From Anniella stebbinsi (taxonomy: Eukaryota; Chordata; Lepidosauria; Squamata; Anniellidae): 64,000 nt of DNA. Below, one piece after another: positions 22,005 to 32,890 of this stretch. The stretch spans positions 101,960,609 to 102,024,608 of the forward strand of contig JARDYH010000003.1 in assembly GCA_029215795.1 (NCBI GenBank), given 5' to 3'. Below the pieces are notes generated by a model, which was not told the DNA's origin, searched no databases, and worked only from the letters and a program-made list of their open reading frames with translations. Every line of letters starts with the position of its first letter. The stretch's first letter is position 1. Both the position numbers and the translations under genes were made by a program.

Positions 22005-22639
22005 AAATTCAATCTATCTCTAATGCAAATTTAGGTGTAACTGCTAGCAAGAGAATTAAGTGGACACCAGCACTCAATTTAGCTTTGACCCACCTCCTTC
22101 ATATGGAGGATCTAATGGCCATTCATGCTGGTATTCTTTCAGCCATCTCTGCTGCTGAGGCCATGAATCTATTTAAAATCCTGATTGACAGGTTGCAAGA
22201 CCAATTGAGAACAAAGTTTAAGAATAGTGGCTCAAGAAGAACCTTAGTATCTTCTAGCTGGTTCGACAGAGAGTGCAAACAGGCCAAAAGTCACCTGAAG
22301 AGAGTTTATCGCAAATATAGGAACTCTAACTCAGGCCTTTTGACCAGTGAGTATGCTTCCCTTAGGCAAAAGTATAAACTTTTGATAAGGGGAAAAAAAC
22401 AGCAAGCTGAAAAACATGCCTAGCAAATTCTAATAAAAGCCTCCCATGACAGGGACATTTGCCTCTTCTGGCACACAATATCATGTCTATGAGAGAATGC
22501 TTGCATGGCTCCAATGTGTACTATTGAACCTAATGAATGGATGCAGTATTATCATTCACTATATTTTGACCATGATGATGATGTCAATCAAATAACGAAA
22601 ACTTTAGAAAATTTACAAGAGTAGCCACCAGTATCTTTA

Positions 22640-24493
22640 ACTGAGGTTAAGAATCTTATTCTTCAGCTGAAAAGAAACAAAGCACCAGGCATAGACTTTT
22701 TACCCCCAGAGTTTCTGAAATTTAACACTGACTGGTGGGCTTTCCCTTATGGCACTAGTATTTTCATTTATTGATTCAATAGGGCTACTGCCCAAAGTTT
22801 GGGGCACAGCGGTAATTGTCCCTATATTCAAAAGAGGCCTCACATCTGATCCAGCAAATTATGTTATGTGTAATTAGCAAACTATACGCAAAGCATCTTT
22901 ACAACAAGCTAATTGATTGGATAACTGAGGAAGCCATTCTGGCTGATGAGCAAGCAGGGTTCAGACAAGGTAGATCCACCATAAAACATTGCTTTATATT
23001 AGCCCATTTAATTGATAAATATGCTAAGAAACCAGGAGGTGTGCTATATGCAGCTTTTATTGATTTGAAAGCTGCATTTGACTCAATCTCTCACACAAGA
23101 CTCTGGGACAAATTAAATTCAACTATAGATAAAATACTTTTTTTGATTAAGTGTTTATATAATAATACTTGGCTAAAGGTGCGATGCTCTACAGATGGAC
23201 CCCTTACAGGGTCTGTGCTAGCCACAAAGGGAGTTAAACAAGGCTACATTTTGGCCCCTGTATTGTTTAATTTGTACATAAATGATATTGTTAAGAACTT
23301 AACATCTCCAGCATTTCATGCCCCTAAATTGGCTACAAGCTATTTCCATCTTATTGTACGCAAATAATGCTGTACTTCTTTCTTAAACAAAAGTGGGCTT
23401 AAAAAGAATGGTGAGGGCATTTTCTGAATACTGCCAAAAATAACACCTACTTGTGAATTATAACAAAACTAAAGTTATGGTGTTCTCTAAAAAAATACAT
23501 GGCCCATAGATGGCATATGGATAAACAGTTAATTGAACAAGTCAAAGTCTTTAAATACCTTGGTGTGGTCTTTCAATCAACAGGGTCATGGTCAGCCCAC
23601 CAGAAATATGTGGTGGAAAAAGCATCTGAGAGAGCTAAAATTTTGACATGCTTCTTTTACACAAAAGGTGGCAACCATATACCCTCAGCACTTGAAGTTT
23701 TTAAAGCCAAGCCCCTAGCACCGTTACTATATGGGGATCAGATTTGGGTGGATGCTTATTCTAGATCTGTGGAAGTTGTTCAGTCTAAGTTTTTAAGACA
23801 ATTTTTTCTGTCTCATGCTATGTTCCAAATGCCTCTTTGTGTTTGGAGGTTAATCTTCCCTCTATTAGTTTACGGGCCTGGTGTAGGACGCTTAATTATT
23901 GGCTTCAGCTGAACTTAGCTCCCACTGGTTTGCTTCCTTTGGTTCTGCAGCATCTCCATGAGAGTGTTTGGATGAAGGCCACCACTTTAAAACTTTACTC
24001 CTCTGGTCTATCACCACAAAATTTACTAACTCTGGCAAAAGATTTAATTAGACAGTGCCTACATGATATTGAACGACAGAACTATTTGGCCACTATAAGA
24101 AAAATGTGTCCATTGTATGACTACTTTCCATCTGGTCCTTTTGACACATTGGCATCTTATTTGCAAAACTTAACAATTCTAAAACACAGACGAGCTTTCA
24201 CTTATGCAAGTCTGAATATCCTGCCATCAGCTGTACTCAAGGGCTGATCTAAAAGAATCCCATTGGAAAACCGCATCTGCCCATGTGGAGATAGTATCAA
24301 AACAATGGCTCATGTATTATTATTTTGTACTTTTTACAGAGACTTGAGGAAAGAGGTGATCACTCCAGGGCGGTCAGTTATTGCTTCTGTGTCTTACCTT
24401 CTTGCAGACCAAAATAAGCAGGTGACAGCAAAAACTGCAAAGTTTTTAGCAGGTGCTATCAAAATAAGATCTACCATTTTATCAGAGTCTTAA
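22640..24493 (+). pseudogene. LINE ORF2 reverse transcriptase and C-terminal domain, broken
   Basis: The RT blocks are recognisable: ADEQAGFRQGRST, AAFIDLKAAFDSISH (motif A), and GVKQGYILAPVLFNLYINDI (motif B) in 22816-23367. The catalytic box follows in another frame at 23357-23368 and reads Y-A-N-N instead of Y-A-D-D, so polymerase activity is lost independently of the frameshifts. The thumb and connection region continues at 23499-23912. A Cys-His motif, CPCGDSIKTMAHVLLFC, lies near 24275-24330. Stops and shifts occur between every block. Confidence 0.8.
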
Positions 24494-24735
24494 TTTCTCC
24501 CAGTTCTCACAGTTCATTCGACTGAACAGAAGTTTATTTGTTTGATTTACTTATTTTTATTTTATGTGTAAAGGACTGTGTATTAATTTTGGGATTTGTA
24601 TTTAATGTAAATTTTTAGAATGCAACTCGGGCAATTTTGGACAAGTATAATCTTGCTTTTAGTTTTTGTACATTTCATTTCAAATGCAAAGGCCTGTGGC
24701 TGATGCAAATAAAGGAATCTCTCTCTCTCTTCCCA

Positions 24736-26763
24736 TTTCTGCCAAGTGATGTTCACAGTGGGCAAGCTATTTTTTCTTGGCCTGAGTTACTCATCCATAA
24801 GGGATCAATATAGGGGTGACAATATCATTATAGGCACTCTCAGTGGTGTTATGAAGGCAAATGTGACAGCTTGGATTTTTCAAAAGGGACTTTCCAACAT
24901 TTTCTACTAGCTAGTCTAAGGGCTATGCATTATGATGACCATACGGAGGTAGGCTGAAGTAGCACCATATTGTTGAGTATCCCACTTAGTGGTTGTAACA
25001 TGCAAAAGATATTACCAGGTCGATCCCTCCATCAAGTCGGAGAGAGTCTTCATGATACTCCTGGACATTCCTGTTAGTGACATACGAGTAGCCTTCATAC
25101 GAGGGGTGTTTAATGGACATCCATGCAGCAGCTGTTATGCGTAGACTGCCCCGTAAAGCTCCCTCAAAACAGAGGAAGATACAGAGAAAGATTTCTCACC
25201 ATGGGCAGAAGGTAATTAATGAGATGCCACATTTATTTGAACTCAGGATCCCATGATTCCATTTTTAACTTGAAGAGAGCAGGGAAAGGGTAGGGAAGAG
25301 AAGTTGAGACCAGCTCCCAATCTCACCGTGGATAGAATCCCAGAGGCCAACTAACACGTGAACAGGCCCTGGCCCAAGCCAATGTAATCTATGGCTTTTA
25401 CGTTCAAGTATCTCAATTTAGAACTGAGGTTTTAGATGACAGCTTTTTATGGTACACAACATTTTCTCCTGCCCCTCTGATGATAGGAAGGTCATATAAG
25501 GGATGAGTCATGAGACATAGTTGTGACTACTTTCTTCTGCTGATTAGCCCCAGTGATGGGGCTTCTGTTATTGTTTTGTAATTCCTTTTAAAATCTGGTA
25601 GCTTTACTTCCAGCTTTTGGTGCCATATCTTTTTCCCAGATGTCCTCAAATTGGTATAGCAGTGCTTTGCCAAAAACGTGTTCTCTATTTTTTGTACCAT
25701 TCTCATTCAATTTAATGGAAAAGAAATTGCTTTTTAAAAAACTAAAAGGTGAAGAAAATTCCAAGAAAGTTCTTGTGGGCATGTTGCTCTTTCCTTGATC
25801 GTGAGGTGGCTGAGGGATATGTGAGCCTCCTGTCTCTGATTGTGCAATAATCTCTCTGGCAGTCCACACAGCCTCCCCAGTCACCACACATCAAGTAAAG
25901 CCCAGATGATGACATCATGAAGTAACTCCTCCTGCAGGCTTGCTGTTGTTTTCAGATCAGTGAGCGCAGGGCAGCTGGGGACCAAGAACACCACCACAAG
26001 GAATTCAGAGAATGAGGGAGAAAACAGAAGCCTCTTTTACAGGAGAAGAAATCTTTCAGGAAATTGGGTGACGCATTTCAGCACAGTACTACAGTGTAGA
26101 AGGGGTTGTTCCTTAACAGGAATGAGCCATTCTCCTTCCCTAGGCTTGAGAACATGGATGAGAAATTCAAGTGAAAAAGACAACATTTTGATGTTTAAAA
26201 CATCTCGCAGCATTTTCTTTTCCTTGCCCAGCAGATGGCAAGAGTGCGCTGCTGGTTCTTCTTTTCCAAAATCAAGTTGATTGACACAGTAAGCTGGGCT
26301 TCAGCAGTCATTTCACTTAAGCAGATATTCCTCAGCACTTTCTCATATTCATCTCTTCTCTTTTCTGTATTCATCCTTTTCCACTTGCTTCTGTGCATGC
26401 TTGGAATTCTTTCCTACATAATATTTGTTTAATTACTTCTCCCTTCTCATTGAAATAAGCTTCTCAGGACTCATCTTTCTCTTTCCATTTTCCTCTCTCT
26501 TACAATTTGATGTTCTTAATAATTTTGGCTGGTTCTTTTCCGACCATTAATTTGGTGGGCAGGTGTGAAATGAAGCCCCTCTGTCAGGATCATAGGGGGA
26601 TAAATTTGTCCATGCCACTGTGAGTATGGACCTTTTTAAAAGGGTTAAAGCCCTCCACCACCTCCAGAAAACCTTCAGGCACCTCATAAGCTTAAGTGAG
26701 GTAAGCACCCCCCTCCACAGCAGCAGAAAATTGGCTCCCATTTTTACATGATAGGGAGATTTA
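24736..26763. other. Two kilobases of apparently unique intergenic DNA
   Basis: One of the longer stretches without a recognised transposon. Frames of up to 106 codons (for example 25960-26280) show no known domain. I see no splice-flanked exon-like conservation, which cannot be judged without comparison. Confidence 0.5.
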
Positions 26764-26985
26764 TTCATTTATTTATTGCATTTCTATACCACCCAATAGC
26801 TGAAGCTCTCTGGGCGGTTCACAAAGTTAAAACCATCAGACACAAATCGAAGTATAAAACAAACAACAGTATAAAAACCACAATAAATAAATAAAAAATA
26901 TAAAAGCACAACCAGAGTAAAACCGAGCAGCAATGCAGAGATCTATACAGATTTAAAATACAGATTTAAAAAAGCAAAGTTAAAA
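26764..26985 (-). mobile_element. L2 3' untranslated tail, minus strand
   Basis: Repeats the arrangement at 3276-3510: a TTTATTTATT array, 'agctgaagctctctgggcgg', then A-rich 3' UTR with 'aaagcacaacca' and 'gagcagcaatgcag'. It is 5'-truncated. Confidence 0.7.
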
Positions 26986-27002
26986 GAATGAATGAATTGC
27001 TT

Positions 27003-27440
27003 ATTTACGGTCAATAAACCAACCCAGTAATCGATTTACAAATACACAATGTTAAAACACTTCCATAAAACCACAGCTGATTCCATTATAATATTAAAAC
27101 ATTATTTACCCATTTTCAACCTACAATGCATAGCAAATGAAAGAAATTTAGACACCAGCAAAGTGATTTGTTTATCGGTTCCCTGCAGGAGGATTATCTT
27201 TAAGATACTCATGGGGAGACCTGTAAAACTCTGGGTGATTGGAAGTATCAGATCGCTCCTAGCTTCTATAGAGTAGTTACAACAGAACAGGACATGTTCA
27301 ATAGAGTCAACTTCCAGCTCATTACAGGGGCAGCATCTATTCTCCAGAGGTATTTTCTTATATCTACCCTCTAGGACTCTGGATGGGAGAACATTACATC
27401 TTGCTAGCAAAGTTAAAAGACTAAGATGATAAACTTTGTC
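27003..27440 (-). mobile_element. LINE ORF2 C-terminal fragment, minus strand
   Basis: The minus-strand frame carries RTHRALFPDKV, RVLEGRYKKIPLENR and the Cys-His motif CCPCNELEVDSIEHVLFCC. It parallels the C-terminal domain of the long LINE at 24260-24330 (ENRICPCGDS...HVLLFC). It is therefore a related APE-type LINE, severely truncated, lying back-to-back with a CR1 tail. Confidence 0.65.
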
Positions 27441-27857
27441 TGGAAACAAAGCCCTATGAGTTCTTTTTGTTTGAAAGAACTGGGCATGTTTAGGCTGGAG
27501 AAGAGAAAATTGAGGGGAGACATGATAGCACTCTTCAAATACTTGGAAGGTTGTCACACAGAGGAGGGCCAGGATCTCTTCTCGATCATCCCAGAGTGCA
27601 AGACGCGGAATAGTGGGCTCAAGCTACAGGAAGCCAGATTCCGGCTGGACATCAGGAAAAACTTCCTGACTGTTACAGCAGTACGACAATGGAACCAATT
27701 ACCTAAGGAAGTCGTGGGCTCTCCCACACTAGAGGCATTCAAGTGGCAGCTGGACAACCATCTGTCAGGTCTGCTTTAAGGTGTATTCTTGCATTGAGCA
27801 GGGGTTGGACTCAATGGCCTAACAGGCCCCTTCCAACTCTACTGTTCTATGATTCTA
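27441..27857 (+). mobile_element. CR1 LINE 3' end
   Basis: Encodes the CR1 C-terminus: [14 protein letters not shown], then SGLKLQEARFRLDIRKNFLT, and QWNQLPKEVVGSPTLEAFKW. It ends in the classic 3' UTR 'ggttggactcaatggcctaa...ccttccaactctactgttct' followed by 'atgattct'. The C-terminal part is open but the element is strongly 5'-truncated. Confidence 0.9.
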
Positions 27858-27889
27858 AAATAGTGGGAGAATAAAAAGTCTTTACTTGG

Positions 27890-28560
27890 CATCAAAAAGA
27901 GTATAATGTAGGTGCCAGGTGAACCTCTCTAGGGAGCTCATTCCACAGCAGGGGTGCCACAGCAGAGAAAGCCCTTCTCCTGGTAGCCACCTGCCTCACT
28001 TCCTTTGGCAGGGGTTCACAGAGAAGGACCCCTGAAGATGATCCTAGGGTCTGGGCAGGGACATATGGGAGGAGCCGTTCTTTCAGATAACCTGGCCCCA
28101 ATCTGTTTGGGGCTTTGAATGTTAATATCAGCACTTTGAATCAGGCCTGGACCTGGACCAGTAGCCAGTGAAGCTGGAAAAGGACTGGCGTAATGTGAGC
28201 TCATGTAATGTGAGCTGGTGTAATGTGGCTGCCCTGCTTTGTACCAGCTGAAGTTTCTGCACCATTTTCAAAGGCAGCCCCATGTATAATGCATTGCAGA
28301 CAAGAGGTTATCAGAGCGTGGATAACTGTAGCTAGGCTATCTCTGTCAGCGTAAGCTGATAAAAGGTGCTCCTTGCCACTGAGTCCACCTGTGCCTTGAG
28401 TGACAATTCTGGATCCAGGATCACCCCCAAACTATGAACCCAAACCTTTAGGGGGAGTGCAACCCCCTGCAGAACAAGGTGAACATCACCTAGCTGGACA
28501 GCTGAACCAACCTCAAACTGCACCTCCGACTTGTCTGGTTTGAGTCTCAGTCTCATCTAA
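27890..28560 (-). mobile_element. L2 LINE C-terminal region, minus strand
   Basis: Minus-strand frames give 'GVALPLKVWVHSLGVILDPELSLKAQVDSVARSTFYQL' in part and RRAFSAVAPLLWNELPREVH, matching the C-terminal half of the 9109 copy (GVALPLKEWVRSLGVLLEPS...). Several breaks separate the frames. It contains no RT catalytic core. Confidence 0.8.
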
Positions 28561-28963
28561 ACTTTATGCTTATTCCCTTTCAAACAGCCTGGCAATTGAC
28601 AACCTGTCCCTGTCTCTTCACACTCTGTGGGTTGTTGCATCTGTCTTATTTAGATTGTACATGTGTGAGAAAATGAAATCTCCCATGTTGTTTTTTGTCC
28701 CATCATGCTTAGTAGATTTTAGCAACTTTTTGCTCTCAAAAAACAAGGGCAGCAGCAGAGAGAAAGGTAGGGGGGGAATGTTCAGGGGCAGAAGAAAATG
28801 GCAGTGGCAGGAGCTTTCCGGGGGGATCTTTATTTAACTAAGTACTCCACTGCCTTTTGTGGTGCCTGGATGGGCTGCCACATGCCTTTTCACTGTGCCT
28901 CTGGTTGAATCACACTATGACCCCTCTAGATGGATTCTGTTTGACGCCTGGTTAGCCGATTAT
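28561..28963. other. Intergenic DNA, nothing recognised
   Basis: No gene or classified repeat was identified. Confidence 0.5.
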
Positions 28964-29318
28964 GGATGCCTCTACAAGAGAGGTTTAAAGCTCTTTCAAG
29001 GCTCTTAAAAAAAATTACCTCTACAAGAACGGAGTGCAAATCGGGCGTAGAGGTGCATTATCTCTCCGATTATGCGCATTATCGAATGTGCGTTAAATCG
29101 CGAGTTTTATTTTGCTCCGGCCGTTAAAGCGCATTTTGACTATGTGAACAAGCGCTTATGCGCATTAACTACTTGGAAAGCGCATTTTGGTCATCCGTTA
29201 ATGCGCTTCGCCGCCTCTCACCGCCTCTCGTGCAGAGGTATTAGGTGTAAATGCGCTTCAGCGATTATGCGCATAATCGCCTAACCGGGCGCAAAAGCGA
29301 ATCCTTGTAGAGGGGACC
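28964..29318. mobile_element. 355-bp Harbinger-like MITE, copy 3
   Basis: Exactly 355 bp, same orientation as copy 1, flanked by TAT (28961-28963 and 29319-29321). It belongs to the variant with CTCTACAAGAG termini rather than CTCCACACGAG. Words such as ATTATGCGCATTATCG and GCGCATTTTG are preserved. It abuts a second, opposed copy immediately to the right. Confidence 0.9.
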
Positions 29319-29321
29319 TAT

Positions 29322-29632
29322 GTGCATCTTCTCGGAAGCACTTTATCGTAAATGCTTGTACGCAAGAGGTAATTGAGCGCACAACTGGTGGCCTTACCGG
29401 TTGTTTGAAATGCGCTTTACAAGTAGTTAATGCGGAGAATCGCTTGTTCACATAGGCAAAATGCGCTTTAATGGCCGGAGGGAAATAAAACTCGCTATTT
29501 AACGCGCATTTGATAATGCGCATAATCGGAGAGATAAAGCACCTCAACTCCCGATTTACACTCCGCTCTTGTAGAGGTAAAAATTTTAATGAGACTTCAA
29601 AGAGCTTTAAACGTCTCGTGTAGAGGCAGCCT
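29322..29632. mobile_element. Opposed 355-family MITE, left end degraded
   Basis: 311 bp in opposite orientation to copy 3, followed by TAT (29633-29635). The right two-thirds (29405-29632) match the family well, including 'aaaataaaactcgctattta'-type sequence and the terminal 'agctttaaacgtctcgtgta' block. The left 80 bp no longer resemble a family terminus. Together with copy 3 it forms a large interrupted palindrome. Confidence 0.8.
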
Positions 29633-30980
29633 ATGTCAGAACGCAGTGCAGTTCCAGGGGCATTGTTTGGGAGACGGAAGACTTTTCATGTATGCTGAAA
29701 GAGGGAGATGGAGAGGAGAAACTGATTTTAACATCAAAGGGGATATATGGGTGATGGGAGGGGGGGAAATCAACACTCAGTTTACCTCCCTGTACTTAGT
29801 CATTCAATCCCCTTTCCCCCATGGCCCATCTACAATACCAGAAGTGAACCAGATTAGGGGAAAAGTGCCTGAAGCAATTGAGAATGGGCAGGGTTCAGCT
29901 CCCACCACTTTCACATCCCCACCCCCTAGATTATATGTAAATTGAGAGGACACATGACTAAACAATTGCAGCTGCCACCATCACAGTTGTTTGGCCCTAA
30001 GTCAGGGCAGGAGTATATTAAGGTTGCCATGAAAATGCTATCCATCTGACCTGTTACGTTTGCAAATCCCACCTGAATCCCACCATCATGTTATTCAATC
30101 ATCCGTATTCCAAACCTATGTTCTGCTCTGACTCTTTCCAGGATTTCTTCATTCTGCAGAAAAAGAATGAGCAAATGACTTTTCTACATGTCTAACCACC
30201 ATGACACCTTGCTCTTTGACTGGTGGGGAGAGGTCAAACACGTCCACAGAGGACAAGGTAATCCCACCTGTGGAGATTCCCCACCTGGTCCATGGAAATT
30301 TCTTGGATTCCTCCAGGAGGTGGGCCTTGGGCTCCAAGCCCAGCCCCCTGGAGAAATCTCTGAGTGGAGATGTGGGGATTTCCCTGTGTGCTACCCACCC
30401 TCCCAAATGGGAAGACAAGTGGTGCCCAGGGAAATCCCTGTTGTGATCTCTAATTTGAATGGAGATGTGAGCAGTGGGGGACTCAACTGGCACTGGGAGG
30501 AGTGGCTGATTTTCTAAGTGCCAGCTGAGTCTGTTCATGCACCATCTCCATAAGGATGCTGCACAGTGCAGGAAGCTGGGGACTTTGCCATTACTGGGAA
30601 CATTGGTTGTTGCTCCAGTGCTGGTAGCGTCCCTTCCTCTGTACTGAGAGAGGAAAGGAATGCCATGCCTGACCCAGGATGACTCTTCAGACAAAGACCC
30701 TAACATTAGAGTCCCTAAAGACCTTGTGGGATTCCCTGACCATAGTGATACTCCAGGCACCTCTAGCATCGGTAGGGAAGCTATACTGGGCCCATCAACA
30801 ACGACAAACCTTAACAAACCCCAAGATAGGACTCCTGAGGACCATACCTTGCCTGAGGGGTCAAGCATCCACCCAGCCCTAGAATACAGCAGTTCCAGAA
30901 GGTGGAGGCACAGGACCACTGCTCAACCTTGAGGGCCTTCCCACCAAATATCAGGAAAATAGTGATATGTTTGAAGAAAA
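29633..30980. other. Unclassified DNA, possibly retroelement gag region
   Basis: An open frame of 256 codons exists on the minus strand (30149-30919), with smaller ones on the plus strand. Neither matches a domain I know. Position directly upstream of a + strand Ty3/gypsy-like pol makes a decayed gag on the + strand plausible, so the minus frame is probably a chance shadow. Confidence 0.35.
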
Positions 30981-32335
30981 GGAAGCAGAACACTTGTCAT
31001 TCCACTGACCATATGATTGACCAATAGAACTAGTGCCAGATGCAAGATCCCAGTTGGCTGGAATTATTCCCTCTTGGAACCAGAGTTCACCATCTTATGA
31101 GAGTTCTTTACACACACACACACAAACCTGGTGCATCATCTGTCTGTCTCCTCTCCTGCAGCTGCATTGGCCCTCTTTGTAAAAGAGAAGTATGGAGAAC
31201 TCTGGTTGTGGAACTATTACCAAGAGATCAATGAGGTCACCATCTTCAATTGATATCCCTTTCCCTTGATCCATGAACTTGAGAGGCAACAACATGCACA
31301 GTATTAAGAGACAGCAATATATACAAAATTAGATCTATGGGATGCCTGTAATCTGGTTCAAACATGTGTTGGAATTGAATGGAAGATGGCCTTTTGAACA
31401 TGATATGGCTCTTACAAGTTCACAGTAAAGCCCTTTCATCATTCATAAATTACATTTTCCATGACCATCTGGACCATTTTGCCATCTTCTATTTAGACAA
31501 TATTTTTATCTCTTCCCAGAATCCCAGAACCATGATTATCATGTTTGGGCATTGCTTCAATGACTACATCAAGTGCAAGAAGTGTGTATTTGGTCTCACA
31601 TTGGTGGATTTCCTAGGACATTTTATTTCTCCTGTGAAATCCAAATGGACCCTGCAAAAATGGAAACAATAACTTCATGGCAGGTGCCTTAAGGACTCAA
31701 GGATGTTCAACACCTCCTGAGCCTCACTAACACTGCCAATACATATCCAGCTTTGCTGAATGAACCATCCCTATTTCCAATTTGCTCCAATTCTGTATAC
31801 CACTTCAAAGGGATATAGGGGCTCAACAAGCATTACAACTCAAGAAGACATTCACCTCCAAATCTATTCTCCAGCATCCTGACCACAGAACTTTTGTGGT
31901 TGAAACTGACACCTCCAGTGTGACCCTTGGGACAGTTTTACTCCAACTCTCTAAACATGACCAGTCTTTACTCCCCTGTCCCACAAATTTAATTCCACAG
32001 AGTGAAATTATACCATTTAGGATAAAGAACTGCTGGCCACTAAGGCCTCATTTGAAACACAGTACCATCTTTTACAAGGTGTGGCACTGGAATTTGAAAT
32101 ACCTGCAGACAGACTGAAAGCTTAAATCTTGTGGTCCTTGATCTTTTCTTGGTTTAAATATCAGTATAACCTACATTCCAAGCATACACAACACACAAGC
32201 AGATGCCCTGTCTTGGAATCCTGAGTATATCACAGCAAAAGAAGAGGACCCAGTATCTTGCATCTTACATCCAGAGAACTTTGCAGCTACCCTAATCCCT
32301 CTTTCTATAGCAGACCAATTCAAAGACCAACAGCA
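30981..32335 (+). pseudogene. Ty3/gypsy-like pol relic (RT and RNase H)
   Basis: Broken frames in order give an RT N-terminus (PYD..IELVPDARSQLAG), an LFVKEKYGELWLWNYYQEINEVT block, a YTKLDLWDACNLVQ block, then FINYIFHDHLDHFAIFYLDN, where the catalytic YLDD reads YLDN. VDFLGHFISP follows, and an RNase H start (FVVETDTSSVTLGTVLLQ). Near 32190 a short IPSIHNTQADALS segment marks the end of RNase H. An AC microsatellite splits the RT at about 31111-31127. Stops and frameshifts are frequent. No LTRs or integrase were recognised. Confidence 0.75.
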
Positions 32336-32639
32336 GTGAGATGCATATGTACAGGCCCATCAATGTGAATATCAGGACCCCTCAGTCTCAGGGGACATTG
32401 TGTAATCCAGAATGGGCCTTCCTGGGGAGAGAATTCCATCACAACTAAAAGACCATCTTCCCAGTCATCATCCACTCACCTCAGACAGCAGAGGTACCCA
32501 GAAGAGAGTCTCCAACATTTTTCTCAATGTGCTTGATCTGGGTGTAGATGTTCCTTCTGGTATCCAACTGATTTAGGGCTTCAATGATAAGCACCCATAT
32601 TTCAAATTATGCTCAAAAATGAGCAGGAGTCATTGACAT
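32336..32639. other. Probable decayed retroelement DNA
   Basis: Lies between the gypsy-like pol relic and an L2 fragment. It may be the pol remainder after RNase H, but I see no integrase motif. Confidence 0.35.
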
Positions 32640-32890
32640 CTGGACCCATTTCAATCTTGTTTCAAGCCTGGTTTTGGTAGTGAGATTTGTTTTGGCTGGC
32701 CTGAAGAATAACCTATCCTGGAAGGAAGATAGAGGGAGTGTTACCTTAATTCTTCTGGACCTTTCAGCAGTTTTTGATACTATCAGCCATGGTATCCTTC
32801 TGAACAGGCTCTCTGAGTTGGGAGCTGGAGGCATGGTGTTCTGGTGGTTCTGCTCTTATCTGGACGGCCATTTCCAGGAGGTGGTTTAGC
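32640..32890 (+). mobile_element. L2 LINE fragment around RT motif A
   Basis: Matches 9385-9635 of the main L2 copy: 'ctggacctttcagcagtttt' (motif A), 'catggtatccttctgaacag' and 'tggttctgctcttatctgga'. The frame encodes LILLDLSAVFDTISHGIL. Truncated at both ends. Confidence 0.85.

Larger units (their letters stand above)
18962..24735 (+). mobile_element. Long decayed APE-type LINE with MITE inserted in its 5' UTR
   Basis: A nearly full-length non-LTR retrotransposon. A 5' leader begins near 18962 ('gaagatggcgatgaaaggtg'). An ORF1-like frame follows at 19852, then ORF2 with an apurinic endonuclease domain (about 21190-22004), an RT domain (about 22640-23480) and a C-terminal CCHC-like domain (about 24260-24330). 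The 3' UTR ends in 'gcaaataaaggaatctctct' and a (CT)n tail. Several frameshifts and stops show it is dead. The clade is not settled: an APE endonuclease plus a C-terminal Cys-His motif suggests an I/Vingi-like group. A 355-bp MITE interrupts it at 19369. Confidence 0.75.

Noticed and set aside
30149..30919. Minus-strand 256-codon frame
   Set aside because: No recognisable domain, opposite in sense to the neighbouring pol relic, and probably a chance opening. Kept only as unclassified DNA.
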